The notes under the pieces were generated by a model that saw only the letters and a program-made list of their open reading frames with translations, was not told where the DNA came from and did no database searches. From Darksidea phi (Eukaryota > Ascomycota > Dothideomycetes > Pleosporales > Lentitheciaceae): a stretch of 64,000 nucleotides of DNA. Both the position numbers and the translations under genes were made by a program. The stretch lies in assembly GCA_030770425.1 (NCBI GenBank), contig JASJFT010000004.1, positions 248,001 to 312,000 on the forward strand, read 5' to 3'. Shown here in pieces: positions 31,749 to 43,702 of the stretch (position 1 is the first letter of the stretch; each line of letters starts with the position of its first letter).

Positions 31749-34700
31749 ATGTCCTTCCTCAATGGCGACCACCTCAAACCTGCGCGCCCCCGGATGCCCT
31801 CGCCGCAGCCCTCGTACGCGCGCATGCATCCTGCTGCCGTTAGCATCCCGTCGTCGCGCGGCAGCCCGGCCAGCACCATCTCCCACTTTGGCAATGGCAG
31901 CCTCCAGTCGACCCCCGAGGGCATTGTGCCCTTCTCCAGCTGCTCTCTCCCGGCCGTGCCGTCATATACCCTCCCCGAGTCGTTGATACCGCCTCCCCTG
32001 TCCAGCCCGCCTACCTCGTCACCATCTGCCATGGCCGAGGCTCTTAGGCACACTCCCGGACTCATACGAAGAGTCAGCCGCGGTGCGCAGGGCATTCCGA
32101 ACAGGTTCCGACGGAACGGGTCCAACGCGCACCGCGACAAAAGTTCCGGTCCGGTTATTATGCGCCGACGCAGCGACAGCAGATCCGCCGTCGATGCTGC
32201 ACACGACCTGGCCGAGTTTGAGTCGTACCATTTTGAAGAGGACGAGATGGTCGACGAGTACGGCGAGCCCATCGAGGGGCTCGGAATCACGTCGAGCAGG
32301 CCGGGCCCAACCTCCATTCCTTCCGCCACCGTGACCGCTCCCAAGCGAAATTCAAGGTTGGAACAGGGCACCCTGTTGAAGAAGGCCACCAAGCGCCACA
32401 TGAAAGATATCGTCTTGCGCCTGGACCTGGTCTCGGCCAAGGTGTGCTGGGACACGTCGCGCGCCTCCAAATCATTCTACATCGACGACATAAAAGAGAT
32501 CCACGCAGGAGAGGATGCCCGGCTCTACCGGGAAGAGCTGGGCTACGAAGAGGACTGGAGGCCTTACTGGTTCACCATAGTATACTGCGATACTAACCGC
32601 TCCAAGGACAAGAGCAAGCAGATGCACATAATCACCCCTGACGCGGCCACCTTCAACAGCTGGATGGAGACGCTGGAGAAGGTGTCGCGCGACCGCATCG
32701 ACATGATGGCGGGCCTGATGGGCTTCGCCGAGAAGAGCGCTCGGCTCGTCTGGAACAGTGAGATGGAGAAGCGCTACCCGGACGAAGCCCAAGCCCACCT
32801 GAGAGATGAAGAGCTCATAGACTTCCCCAGTATCATTGAACTGTGTCGCAGGCTACATATCAACTGTTCCAATGCCACGCTACGCACATATTTCGACAAA
32901 GCCGATAGCGAAAAGAGTGGCAGCCTGGACAAAAGCCAGTTCTTGGTCTTCGTCAGGCGGCTCAAAGAACGCAAAGACGTCAGGCAGATCTTTAACCAGT
33001 TCACCCCCGCGCCCCACACAGGCATGGACAAGCCCACCTTCTTCGCCTTCCTCCAGCGAGAACAAGGCGTCGATGTGGACGCGAATGTCGATGTTTTGAC
33101 TGCCACCTTTGAGAAGTTCGCCCGTGCCAGTAGAAAGGAAGCGACGCCTCCAGATGGTGACGCAACCCCACTGCCTCTGAGCATGAACTTCCGTGCTTTT
33201 CAAACCTTTCTCGCATCAGATGTGCACAATTCCGTATTCACTCCCGTCAGCCCGTCGCTGCATCTCCATCGCCCTCTTAACGAGTACTTCATCTCAAGCT
33301 CGCACAACACCTACCTCCTTGGCCGTCAGGTTGCCGACATCTCAAGCACCGAGGCTTACGTCGCTGCACTCCAAAAGGGCTGTCGCTGCCTCGAGATTGA
33401 CTGCTGGGACGGTCCTGACGATAAGCCCATCGTTACGCACGGGCGGACTTTCACCAAGGGTATCACCTTCTTGGACGCGGTCAAGGTCATCAACAAGTAC
33501 GCCTTTGTAGAATCCGAATACCCACTGATTCTTTCACTTGAAGTCCACTGCAGTGCAGACCAACAGGTGGAGATGGTCAAGATGATGAAAAAGGAGTTCA
33601 AGGAGAAGCTGGTTCTCGACATGCTCGATAGGGATTCTGAGGTTTTGCCGTCACCTGAAGAGCTTAAGCGCAGGATTTTGATCAAAGTCAAAGGCCCAGC
33701 CAATGAACTTGACGCCGCTGCCTTGGCCAATCAGCTGTCACATCGCAAGCGTGAGCGCAGCTTCAGCTCACCTTGGTCACGTCCGGTCCTACTGAACGAC
33801 AACGTAATCTCCAATTCGCCGCTTATTTCGAGCCCTCCTTCGATGAGTCCACCGGAGCGCACAGGTAGTTTCTGGGCTTCTCCTCGCACCTCGGCTACGT
33901 CCACAAACTACACCCTTCCAACACCCGCCTTCATCAGCTCCGCCGAAGAAAGCGACAGCCCGAACGCGACCGCTGCCGAAGATCTCAAGGAAAAGAAGAA
34001 ACCAAAGAAGTCGAAGACCAGCAACATCACGAAAGATCTTGGCATCCTCGGTGTTTATACACGAGGCATCAAGTTCTCCGACTTTGGCGCACATGACGCC
34101 AATACATTCAATCATGTCATCTCATTCAACGAGCGGGTATTCGACAAGCTGACTAGACCTGGCGCTCGCGAAAAGCAACTCCTCGAAGAGCATAATATGC
34201 GATGTCTCATGCGCGTCTATCCTGGCGGCCACCGGATTAACTCGTCCAACTTCGACCCCCTCAACTGTTGGCGGCGCGGCGTGCAGATGGCTGCTCTCAA
34301 CTGGCAGACGTACGACCTGGGCCAGCAGCTCAACGAAGCCATGTTCACGGGTGGAGACAATCGCACCGGTTACGTATTGAAGCCTGCAGAATTACGGCTA
34401 GAGGACCAGACTCCCGTGATTGGTCACAGGAGAGCGGCCAAGAAAGAAGTCAAGTTCACCGTGCAGATCATTTCGGCCCAACAGCTGCCTCGTCCAAGGG
34501 GCCTATCAGAAGACGCCAACATCAGCCCATTTGTCCAATTCGAGATGTACTGTGCCGAAGATGCTGGCCCAAACGCAACTGGCACAGGCGGCCAGGATGT
34601 GTCGGCCCGTAAAGACGGTTACTCGGGCATCGGACAGCCGCTGAAGAAGAAGACGCGCATTGCTCCGGGCAACGGATACAATCCAGAGTTCAGAGACGAA

Positions 34701-35141
34701 ATCGAAATGACAGTCACCACTAGGTATCCCGACCTCGTCTTTGTGCGTTGGACCGTATGGAACACAGTCGACGGCAAGACGCAAGACCATGCTCCCTTGG
34801 CCCAGTTCACTGCCAAACTCAACAGCATACAGCAAGGCTATCACCATCTTCCCTTGTTTGACGGTAATGGAGAGCAGTATCTCTTCTCAAGACTGTTCTG
34901 CAAGATCAAGAAGCAGGACATTGTTGACGCACCCCAAGTTGGCTCATACCGATCCTCCAAAGAACTCACCAGCCCGTCTCAGGATCCTGCCAACAGACCC
35001 AGTGGCAACTTCATCAAGCGGCTCATCCGAGCCCCCAGTGAGCGCAAGAAGCGCAAAGAGGAGCGCACCAATGGCGACTTCAAGGATACCGACTTCTCTG
35101 CATACGATCTCGTTTCTCGCAGCAGCGCCCTCGAACAATAA
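31749..35141 (+). CDS. PLC1: Phosphoinositide-specific phospholipase C (delta-type), single exon
   Basis: Cleaves PIP2 to diacylglycerol and inositol trisphosphate at the plasma membrane, calcium dependent. The protein is 1130 aa. Residues 1-200 are disordered, Pro/Ser-rich. A PH-like domain runs ~200-325 (EQGTLLKKATKRHMKDIVLR). EF-hand-like helices run ~365-500, including DKADSEKSGSLDKSQF with calcium-ligand spacing. Box X (~505-655) has FISSSHNTYLLG and VTHGRTFTKGITF, placing the catalytic histidines near 519 and 564. A Ser/Lys-rich X-Y linker (~670-760) precedes box Y, ~762-880 (GVYTRGIKFSDF, LMRVYPGGHRINSSNFDP, GVQMAALNWQTYD). A C2 domain (~897-1040) is followed by a basic tail. The ATG at 31749 is the first in a frame with upstream non-ATG extension. 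All catalytic elements are present; the long N-terminus is usual in filamentous fungi. Confidence 0.97.
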   Translation: MSFLNGDHLKPARPRMPSPQPSYARMHPAAVSIPSSRGSPASTISHFGNGSLQSTPEGIVPFSSCSLPAVPSYTLPESLIPPPLSSPPTSSPSAMAEALRHTPGLIRRVSRGAQGIPNRFRRNGSNAHRDKSSGPVIMRRRSDSRSAVDAAHDLAEFESYHFEEDEMVDEYGEPIEGLGITSSRPGPTSIPSATVTAPKRNSRLEQGTLLKKATKRHMKDIVLRLDLVSAKVCWDTSRASKSFYIDDIKEIHAGEDARLYREELGYEEDWRPYWFTIVYCDTNRSKDKSKQMHIITPDAATFNSWMETLEKVSRDRIDMMAGLMGFAEKSARLVWNSEMEKRYPDEAQAHLRDEELIDFPSIIELCRRLHINCSNATLRTYFDKADSEKSGSLDKSQFLVFVRRLKERKDVRQIFNQFTPAPHTGMDKPTFFAFLQREQGVDVDANVDVLTATFEKFARASRKEATPPDGDATPLPLSMNFRAFQTFLASDVHNSVFTPVSPSLHLHRPLNEYFISSSHNTYLLGRQVADISSTEAYVAALQKGCRCLEIDCWDGPDDKPIVTHGRTFTKGITFLDAVKVINKYAFVESEYPLILSLEVHCSADQQVEMVKMMKKEFKEKLVLDMLDRDSEVLPSPEELKRRILIKVKGPANELDAAALANQLSHRKRERSFSSPWSRPVLLNDNVISNSPLISSPPSMSPPERTGSFWASPRTSATSTNYTLPTPAFISSAEESDSPNATAAEDLKEKKKPKKSKTSNITKDLGILGVYTRGIKFSDFGAHDANTFNHVISFNERVFDKLTRPGAREKQLLEEHNMRCLMRVYPGGHRINSSNFDPLNCWRRGVQMAALNWQTYDLGQQLNEAMFTGGDNRTGYVLKPAELRLEDQTPVIGHRRAAKKEVKFTVQIISAQQLPRPRGLSEDANISPFVQFEMYCAEDAGPNATGTGGQDVSARKDGYSGIGQPLKKKTRIAPGNGYNPEFRDEIEMTVTTRYPDLVFVRWTVWNTVDGKTQDHAPLAQFTAKLNSIQQGYHHLPLFDGNGEQYLFSRLFCKIKKQDIVDAPQVGSYRSSKELTSPSQDPANRPSGNFIKRLIRAPSERKKRKEERTNGDFKDTDFSAYDLVSRSSALEQ

Positions 35142-38100
35142 AAGCAACCTGTGGATGTCATTCGACCTACCCTCTCCAGCCGGCAACGAGTGCGCCGTCG
35201 TTACATCCGTCTCGGAACACTGGAGTAGGGATGTACCTTTCATGTATCATACTTTTTTCTCATTTGTCCGCGGTTTGCAGCTTGGTGTTCCACTGCGTTT
35301 TAGCACCAGACTTGCTGATCCCCTCGTCGCACTCGCACTCGCCAACTTGGCCGACTCGCCTGCCCTCTTTGGATAGGATGTTCTCGGCGCAGACGCCCTC
35401 GAAGTAAGCATGGATTGCGCCTGCCCACTTGTCGATGCCCCGGCGGTGATCTGTAAGCTCCATCCCGCCCATTCTCTGCACATCGCCTCGGCACGGTTAC
35501 AAAATCCCGCTTTCATGCCTGTCGCACTCGGCTTCACACCCATCGTCGATCTCTTGCCTTCCCTAGGCTCAGCCGGATAACTGCTACCACTCATGCACCG
35601 CGGACTTTTCATCGTATTTGGTATCACCTTCTATACCCCCTTGTCTCTGGGCTTTCACCTACCGTTTCTTTTACAAACCATATTCGGGAATTTGTCGGCG
35701 CATGGAACGGGACCATCATACCCACTCGGAAGGAAATACACCGACACACATTTGCGATATCCTATAGACTTTTTTTTTTTTTTTGAATGCGTCTCCCTCT
35801 TTCGGGATCCCTAGAGCTTCATCGCTCGCTCGCTTGTTTTATCTTTCTTCTCTTTACTCCAATCTTCGGTTTCTTTTGGCTGCTAAAATCACGATTGTCA
35901 CGACCTTGAGCTATATCATCTTCGCATGTAATACCCTCCCCACTGAATCCCTCCCGGCTGGTTTGGGCTCATGACAAAGGGGATGGGGTAATGCACATAT
36001 TCCTTTGATGTCTGGGTGGCTATCTTGTGGATTTTACTTTTCACAGGTTTCCCTTCTTCACGCTTTGGCGTCATATGCGGGGCATCTTTTCCGCGTAGAG
36101 GTTTTTAGGCTAGGGGCTTCCCCTCGTTGAGGCTTGATGCCGATGCTTTGTAGGGGTTGTCCCGTTGGAGGGAAGGGGAGAATAACTTGCAGGTGGACTT
36201 GCATGTGCGCACTAGGTCGCTGGCTTGAGAAGGGGGGCAATAGTTGTTCTAAAATGTAGCGGTCATGATTTTGAGCCTTAGAAATGATACCCCACATTTT
36301 CCGGGTTTGGATGACGAATCAAAAGTCACCCTTTTGATACCGCTTCACTTTCATCATCGTCTTGCATTACTGCGCACTTGCGCTTGTGCTTGTGCTCTTG
36401 CATGCTTTCCTTTCTGCCCAACCCCTATCGAAATCAATATGCATGCTTGTGGAACCCGGTTTGTCGTTCCGATACTGCACGTCCTCCGAGGGTACGGCCG
36501 CACCCGCATCTTGTTGCGCGCCCGCAAAAGAGATAGGACCGGAGAACCGAGCTAAAAATGCAGCTTCACACAAAAGGGTAGCAGAATGCGAAGCTGCTAA
36601 AAGTTTAAAATAAAAGTGGCTTTTTTTTTACTGCAGCTTACGCAAACACGGCTCGTACATCGTATCGGTGGGACGGTGCCGTCCCCTTCCCTCCCGCGCT
36701 GAACGCCACAATGCCCGGAGAGGCGGGTCAGTTTCTACGCCAGCCTCATTCAGCTCTCGGTTGGGTCTCCCATCCTACCATAGAGGAAAAAATTTACTAT
36801 TGCCAGCTTTCGATGTCGAGGGAGAGGGACGAGCTAGTGGTTGTGCATATGCAATTTTTTCCGTGCTCGATTTGCATGGAGTTACACTAAAGTACGTACG
36901 TTTGACGTATGGCAAGCAGAATTGTTGCACTACCTAAACCCGGGCGTAGGTCTAGACTGGGTTGAAGAATGGGGTGAGCATTATGCGGAGACGTGCAGTT
37001 GTAGAGGTGCAGAAAGGAGTTTGGTTTGCGTATGCGTGGGCTGGTCAGAGACTGTGTGTTGGTCATCGTAAGCATGGGTTCGCCAGCGGACCGAGTCGAG
37101 TGGTTTGGTAGAGCGGCGTCGGGCTAGGCTGAGGCTGGCTGGAGGCAGGGTGTTACATGTGCATGTTGCAGATGCTGACCGGCGCTTGGCGAGAGGTATT
37201 GGATGACTACAGGATAGTGCGGCTCGATAGGGAGCGTTTAGACGACACCGGCCGAACGCTTCTGCAATTCGTCGCCCTGGGTATGATCCGCCAGCTGCAC
37301 GGCATAGCATGCACGCGATACTGGTGGCTGTCGAGCACGGCCCAGCTTTTTAATCCTGTCATCGCTCGCAAGTTGGAAATCATCAACGTGTCATCAACCG
37401 GTGAAGAAGGTTCCAGAGGGTCGCACAGCAGCGACTCAAGCCGAATCCATCGAGGTGCAGATAAGGCGCAGGAAAGACGCGCATGCAGAAAGCGAGCTCG
37501 AGTTCAGATCTGAGGGGTGCCTTGTTACACCGCAGGGCGGACAAGGTCGTCGAGTGGCCCGAGTTAGTGACGCGAGAAGGATTACACGCTAGCACCTAGT
37601 AAAGGTGGAGGTGGCTTACTTGGCTGTGCTTTGATGCGGGGCATAGGATGTTGCGTGCTGTGGGTTAAGATCAGATCGTATTACACAGCAGTGATCGGTG
37701 AGCGATATGCACGCTCATTGCTGGGTGTCACGCGGGGGCGGTGAGGGTACACAGCAGCACAGTCAGAATTGCATGAATATGCGAGGCCATTGAACTCCGT
37801 ATGTCGAATATAGAGTGGCGAAGCGCGAGGAGGCGGTTGAGGTTGAAAAGGCTTGGTTAGATGGGGGTTAGTGTATGCAGCTGCGCACGATGTCGTTGCG
37901 CTGCCTTACCCGCAATCTATGCGAGTGAGACAGCATTTGCGTTTCGGTTTCCTCCGTAAATAGGCACGGGAAAGAGCATCCAAATCAAGAAGTGGCGGAG
38001 AGCGATCCCGCATTCTCGCCTCCCACAATCATGCGGATACGGTTGGTAAGAGTTGAGGCGCCGCGTACAACGATGTTCTCCATACCGCCGCGTGTATCGG

Positions 38101-40381
38101 TTCAATGTTTGGAGGCATGGAGTGAAGGAGATAAATTTGAGGTTAAGATTGGCTTCGTACGTATGTGACAGATAGCTTTGCACTTCGCATGTCGTGCTCG
38201 AAGGTAGATGATATAGGCAGCCTTCCGGTGAACGACGCTTGGCATGCGACTCTAGTAGCGTGCGTAGACGTCTTGGGTTCTCTGTGCAATTCAACACATG
38301 GAGAACGAACCGCAAGGTCGTGTGCTCGTCCGCCATGAGTGGTAGTCAGGCGAATGTGTGTAGGTCGGTTCGAATCGTGAGTTCTGATTCGTCCGTCACT
38401 TTTTCGGGACAACTTACACGCTGACGCCGTCCGACAGGAAGCTGAGCCTCGCATTTGCAATCGGTTCGAGGTTGCGTCTTAGGAAGGAGATAACGACGCA
38501 GGACATGGTAATGCAGTGTAATAATCTGCAAAAGCGGGATGGATCAGGGATCACATGCGGCGAGGCAGGTAAATGAATGATAGTAAGCTGATATGCTTCG
38601 ATATAACAAGTCCTGCGTATAGCAACATGGAATAGTAGCACGGGAGCGTCGTCATGCCGGCCCTGAGCATGCAAGCTGATGCAGATGCATTTTGAGTTGG
38701 TGCGCGGTAGCCGCTGGACAACAGAGGTCATGCATATGGTGTCTACCCTCCCTTGCTCTTCTAGGGTTACTTGCCCAGGGTGGATATCCGACGAGCCAGT
38801 CGTGAGGACATCGTGAGTATGGAAGATTGATATGTGCTGGCAAAAACATGGGGTACTTGTGGCGATTGGTCGAGAAGCCGGGAGTGTGGCAGGCTGTGTA
38901 AACGTGTTGAAGCGGAGATGCTTGCTCCTGACCATGATCTTCCTGCATGCTGTCCGAGCGTGCGAATAGTTTGCAGCAGCGGCTTGATAGCGTGGGGTGA
39001 GGATCGAGACGATGCAAGACGGCATATAATCCCGGGTTAGCCTAGTGTGAGTAGATATCTGCAACTTCATTTCATGCCGTGAATTAGTCACAATATTGTC
39101 GGGTCAGCGCCCGCATGTGGCATCGGTCTCGAAGGCCGATGCGGAGTCGAATGTTCTGACCCACGATGCTGTGCGTGCGACCATACCGAACAAGGTAGAC
39201 TTAGCCGTGTGATAAAGTTTCCCGGCGTGAGAGGCCACTGGTAGCTCGAACCGCAGTTCATGGCAGTAGCTGAGCGGACGGCGTCGTTGCGGTATTTTCC
39301 CCATTCGATACTCTCATGCACCCCGCACTTGCAATGCGTGCGTTGTAATTGATCAGCCGGCGAGTCCCGCGCTGCATGTCTGGCCTCACTGTTGAAAGAC
39401 GGTTGAATGGTTGTCCTCAGCTCTGGCGCACGCCTGGCCTGGCCCCAGCGAAGAGGTTCGGAAATCGGGAAGCATTCAGCCATATTAATCGGCGTGGGGC
39501 TTCCGAGTACGGAACGGCGGGGTGTTCTGGAGCATGGCATGCTCCGAATTAGCTTATAAAGCGCCGGGAGCCGAGGGCGTGTCGGAGTGCTCGGAGCGGT
39601 CCAATAATTCACGTGAGCGCAGCATCCGGGGCTTCAGGTTCCGTTTCGTGTGGCTTCGCAGAGAGAATTGGATGGTGTTCCTCGGAGGGGAGGATGAATG
39701 TGCATCTCATACGGAAGGAATGAGTCCGACCAGTGCTTTTCCGCTCTTACTAGACTGACCCATATTGTCTGTATAAACTGGACCTTTCGGTCTCGAATCT
39801 TCTCCTCTGGTAGGTCTTGTGTATCGTTCTTATTTGCGAGCGAGAGACCGGTGCGGCGAAGAGGGCGAGCACTCTTTGTGAGGCTCTGCGTTCTGCAGGT
39901 CATACAAACCTTAGGCTATGACCTGCAGCCCAAGAGGTGGTCCGTGAAGACAACGTCACATGAGAACGCATCCGAAACGCGTCGGGACGAGCTCAACCGC
40001 CTTCGCCTTGGCCGAGGGCGTCCGAACAAAGAGGCGACGAAGTGAACATGGTAGTGACGCAGATGCGGGTGTGTGAAGTGCAACTTCAAAAGGTGTACCT
40101 GAACCCCGAGAAAATGGCGGGAGCTTGTTCTCTTGGCGGTCCGTGCGCCGATTTGCAGCAGCCCACTCCGACCACAGCGACACACAATCTTTCGCCGCCA
40201 CAGCACAACAATCGCGCGCAATCCACCCGCGCACCTCTGACGCCCCTGCTGAGATGGTGTGAAAGCACCTTCTGAATATTTTGCTGCACCTTTGCCCCCA
40301 GCGGTTTCCGCTTATAGGCGCCTTTCTCGCGCTCATATTTACTCTACAAATTCTGACAATCCGCAAGGCGAACAGATCAAC
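35142..40381. other. 5.2-kb region without a recognisable gene
   Basis: It lies between phospholipase C and UPF1. ORFs of 110-225 aa (for example 37157-37513 plus, 38414-39091 minus, 39698-40045 plus) lack domains, plausible introns or coding-like composition. Homopolymer tracts (T12 near 35769-35784 and T9 near 36622) and polypyrimidine stretches occur. The part after about 39,600 is presumably the UPF1 promoter. It may contain noncoding transcripts, which I cannot see. Confidence 0.4.
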
Positions 40382-43300
40382 ATGGAGGGCGCATTCACGC
40401 ACATGGGCAACCACCTGGTGTCCGACTCTGCAGCGACTATCAACGCGGGCGCCGGCGATGATGAGAGTATCCTCGATGGCGATCTCTCCCGCGGCATCAC
40501 GGCCTCGCGGCGGCGGCGCATGGACGACGAAGAGACGGACGTATACGATGACGACGACGATCTAGAGAGCATGGTGAGCATGCCGGTGGATGGTGCAAAC
40601 GGCAAGGGCGGGCAGAAGGCCGATGAGGACGTCGAGCTCCCCGCTCATGCATGCGCGTAAGTCGGAGCAATTTAACTTGGTAGAGTACATCTAAACAGCC
40701 TTCTCAGGTACTGCGGCATCCACAACGCCGGCAGCGTTGTCAAGTGTCTTGCCTGCAGCAAGTGGTTCTGCAGCGCCCGCGGCAACACGTCGTCCTCGCA
40801 CATTATCAACCACCTCGTGCGCGCTCGCCACAAGGAAGTCCAGCTCCACCCCCTCTCCTCGCTCGGCGATACCATCCTCGAGTGCTACAACTGCGGCACA
40901 AAGAATGTCTTCTTGCTCGGCTTCATTCCGGCCAAGTCAGACACGGTGGTGGTGCTTCTCTGCCGCCAGCCATGCGCCGCCATGCCGTCGCAGAAGGATA
41001 TGAACTGGGACACGTCCCGCTGGCAGCCGTTGATCGAAGACCGCTCCTTTCTCCCCTGGCTTGTCCCCCCACCCACCGACCAGGAACAACTCCGCGCGCG
41101 CCATCTCAGCCCACAACTGATCGCTAAGCTTGAGGAGCTATGGAAGGACAATGCGACGGCCACCATTGCCGATCTAGAGAAGGGTGCGGGTCAAGAGGAG
41201 GCCATTGCCAAGGTCCTACTCCGCTACGACGACGCATTCCAGTACCAGAATGTCTTCGGTCCACTGGTCAAGATTGAAGCTGACTACGACCGCAAGCTAA
41301 AGGAGTCCCAATCTCAGGATGGCCTGGTGGTGCGCTGGGACATGGCCCTGAACAACAAGCACACGGCTAGCTTTATGTTGCCTAAGCTTGAGCTCGGCGA
41401 TGTGAAGCTTGCTGTGGGAGATGAGATGCGCTTGAGGTACACTGGAGAGCTACGACCTCATTGGGAAGGCGTTGGTTACGTGATTAAGATTCCGAACAAC
41501 CAGTCCGATGAGGTTACTATCGAGCTGCGCGCCAAGGGCGACCACAAGTCGGTGCCGACCGAGTGCACCCACAACTTCAGTGCCGACTACGTATGGAAGG
41601 CCACCTCGTTCGACCGCATGCAGCATGCCATGAAGACATTCGCCATCGATGAGATGAGCGTGTCCGGCTACATCTTCCACCGTCTCCTCGGCCACGAAGT
41701 CGCATCTGCCCCCATGAAGATCAACATGCCCCGCAAGTTCACTGTCCCTGGCCTCCCCGAGTTGAACAGTAGTCAAATTAATGCTGTCAAGAGCGTGTTG
41801 CAGAAGCCGCTAAGCTTGATTCAGGGACCTCCAGGCACCGGGAAGACGGTCACTTCTGCGACCATCATTCACCACTTGTGCAAGATTAACGGTGGCCCGG
41901 TGCTGGTCTGCGCTCCCTCCAACGTTGCCGTTGATCAGCTCTGTGAGCGCATACATCTTACGGGCTTGAAGGTTGTCCGTGTTACTGCCAAGTCCCGAGA
42001 AGATGTCGAGTCATCAGTTGGCTTCCTCTCTCTGCACGAGCAAGTTCGCATGAACGACACTAACGTAGAGCTGAATAAGCTGAACCAGTTGAAGACCGAT
42101 GTTGGAGAATTATCGAGCCAGGATGAGAAGAAGTTCAAACAGCTTACTCGAGCTGCCGAGCGCGAGATCCTCACGGCCGCCGATGTTATCTGCTGTACCT
42201 GCGTTGGTGCGGGCGATCCTCGTCTGTCCAAACTCAAGTTCCGCACTGTGCTCATCGACGAATCAACGCAGTCGGCTGAACCAGAGTGCATGATCCCCCT
42301 AGTGCTCGGCTGCAAACAGGTCGTCCTGGTAGGCGACCATCAGCAGCTTGGGCCAGTCATCATGAACAAAAAGGCTGCCACCGCTGGTCTTAACCAATCC
42401 CTGTTCGAGCGCCTGGTCATTCTCGGTTGCTCTCCGATCCGACTGCAGGTGCAGTACCGCATGCACCCATGCTTGTCCGAATTTCCATCCAACATGTTCT
42501 ATGAGGGATCGCTCCAGAACGGTGTCACAATGCAAGACCGCATTCGTCGCGATGTTGACTTCCCGTGGCCGGTCGGCGACAACCCCATGATGTTTTGGTC
42601 CAACCTTGGTGTCGAGGAAATATCAGCCTCAGGAACGTCGTACCTCAACCGCACCGAGGCGCAGAATGTGGAGAAGATCGTCACCCGCTTTTTCAAGGCT
42701 GGTGTGCAGCCTGGCGACATTGGTATCATTACACCGTACGAGGGCCAGCGTAGCTACGTCGTCAGCTCCATGCAAGCAACTGGCAGCTTCAAAAAGGAGA
42801 ATTACAAGGAGGTCGAAGTGGCTTCCGTGGATGCGTTCCAAGGACGTGAGAAGGACTTTATCATCCTCTCCTGCGTTCGTTCAAATGACCATCAAGGCAT
42901 CGGTTTCTTGAGCGATCCTCGCCGTCTTAATGTCGCACTGACTCGTGCCAAGTACGGTCTTGTTATCCTCGGAAACCCCAAGGTGCTTTCTAAGCATCCA
43001 CTATGGCACTACTTGCTCCTCCATTTCAAGGAGCGCAACTGTCTTGTCGAGGGCCCTTTGACCAATTTGCAAGTATCGCTCTTACAATTCAGCCGTCCGA
43101 AGCAGACGTATCGTGGACCGCAGCGTTACCAGATGGCTTATCAGCATGCCAATGCAATGACCGCAGGTCGTCAGCCAGGCAGTTGGAGCGCCAATAAGCG
43201 CCAAGAATACAATGACAATGGCTCCATCGTAGGATACATTCCTGACGATGTGTCGTCGGTGCATTCTTCAGCACTTGGGGGCGGAAGTGGTGGTGTCAAC

Positions 43301-43702
43301 GTGCCCTCCAACTATCCTCCGATGTTCTCCAACTTCCAGGAGAGCTGGCCTCTACCCAGTAGCCGCACAGGGCCTATAAAGGCGAAGAATGGTGCTCCAA
43401 GCGTTGCTGGCGAGTCGGTTGCCGCAAGCGAAATGACGGACACGAGGAGCAGCATCGCTGACGGACCCGGCGGTATCAGTCTCTCAGGGTTGAATTTGAA
43501 CGACTACAGCAAGCCCACCTCTATGAGCCAATCTGATCGCCTTAACCGCTTCGTGGAATCTACCCGCCGTAACGAAAACACGCCTGTCAGCTTTGGTGGC
43601 AATCGCGGACTGCGTGGACTTGGTGGATTCGATGATGACGATACTCGGAGCGTCTCTACGGCTTTCGCGAGTCAGCTGGGTGGACCGCACAACTATGATT
43701 GA
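40382..43702 (+). CDS. UPF1: UPF1-type RNA helicase (nonsense-mediated mRNA decay), two exons
   Basis: ATP-dependent 5'-3' RNA helicase that triggers decay of transcripts with premature stops. Exons are 40382-40656 and 40708-43702 (intron 51 bp), giving 1089 aa. The N-terminus is acidic ([12 protein letters not shown]). The Cys/His-rich UPF2-binding domain starts at the splice junction ([19 protein letters not shown], then [16 protein letters not shown]). Superfamily 1 helicase motifs follow in order: GPPGTGKT (~465-472), [69 protein letters not shown] and [10 protein letters not shown]. The Gly/Ser-rich C-terminus (~880-1089) is low in SQ motifs. The length matches fungal UPF1. The upstream frame has no ATG before 40382, which supports the start. 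Confidence 0.97.

Noticed and set aside
38360..38385. ggttcgaatc motif resembling a tRNA T-loop
   Set aside because: The flanking bases do not form the T-stem and no anticodon or acceptor stem can be drawn.
38414..39091. 225-aa minus-strand ORF
   Set aside because: No domain, no codon or composition support, and it is overlapped by equally open frames.
40259..40381. Upstream extension of UPF1
   Set aside because: The frame is open but has no ATG before 40382.
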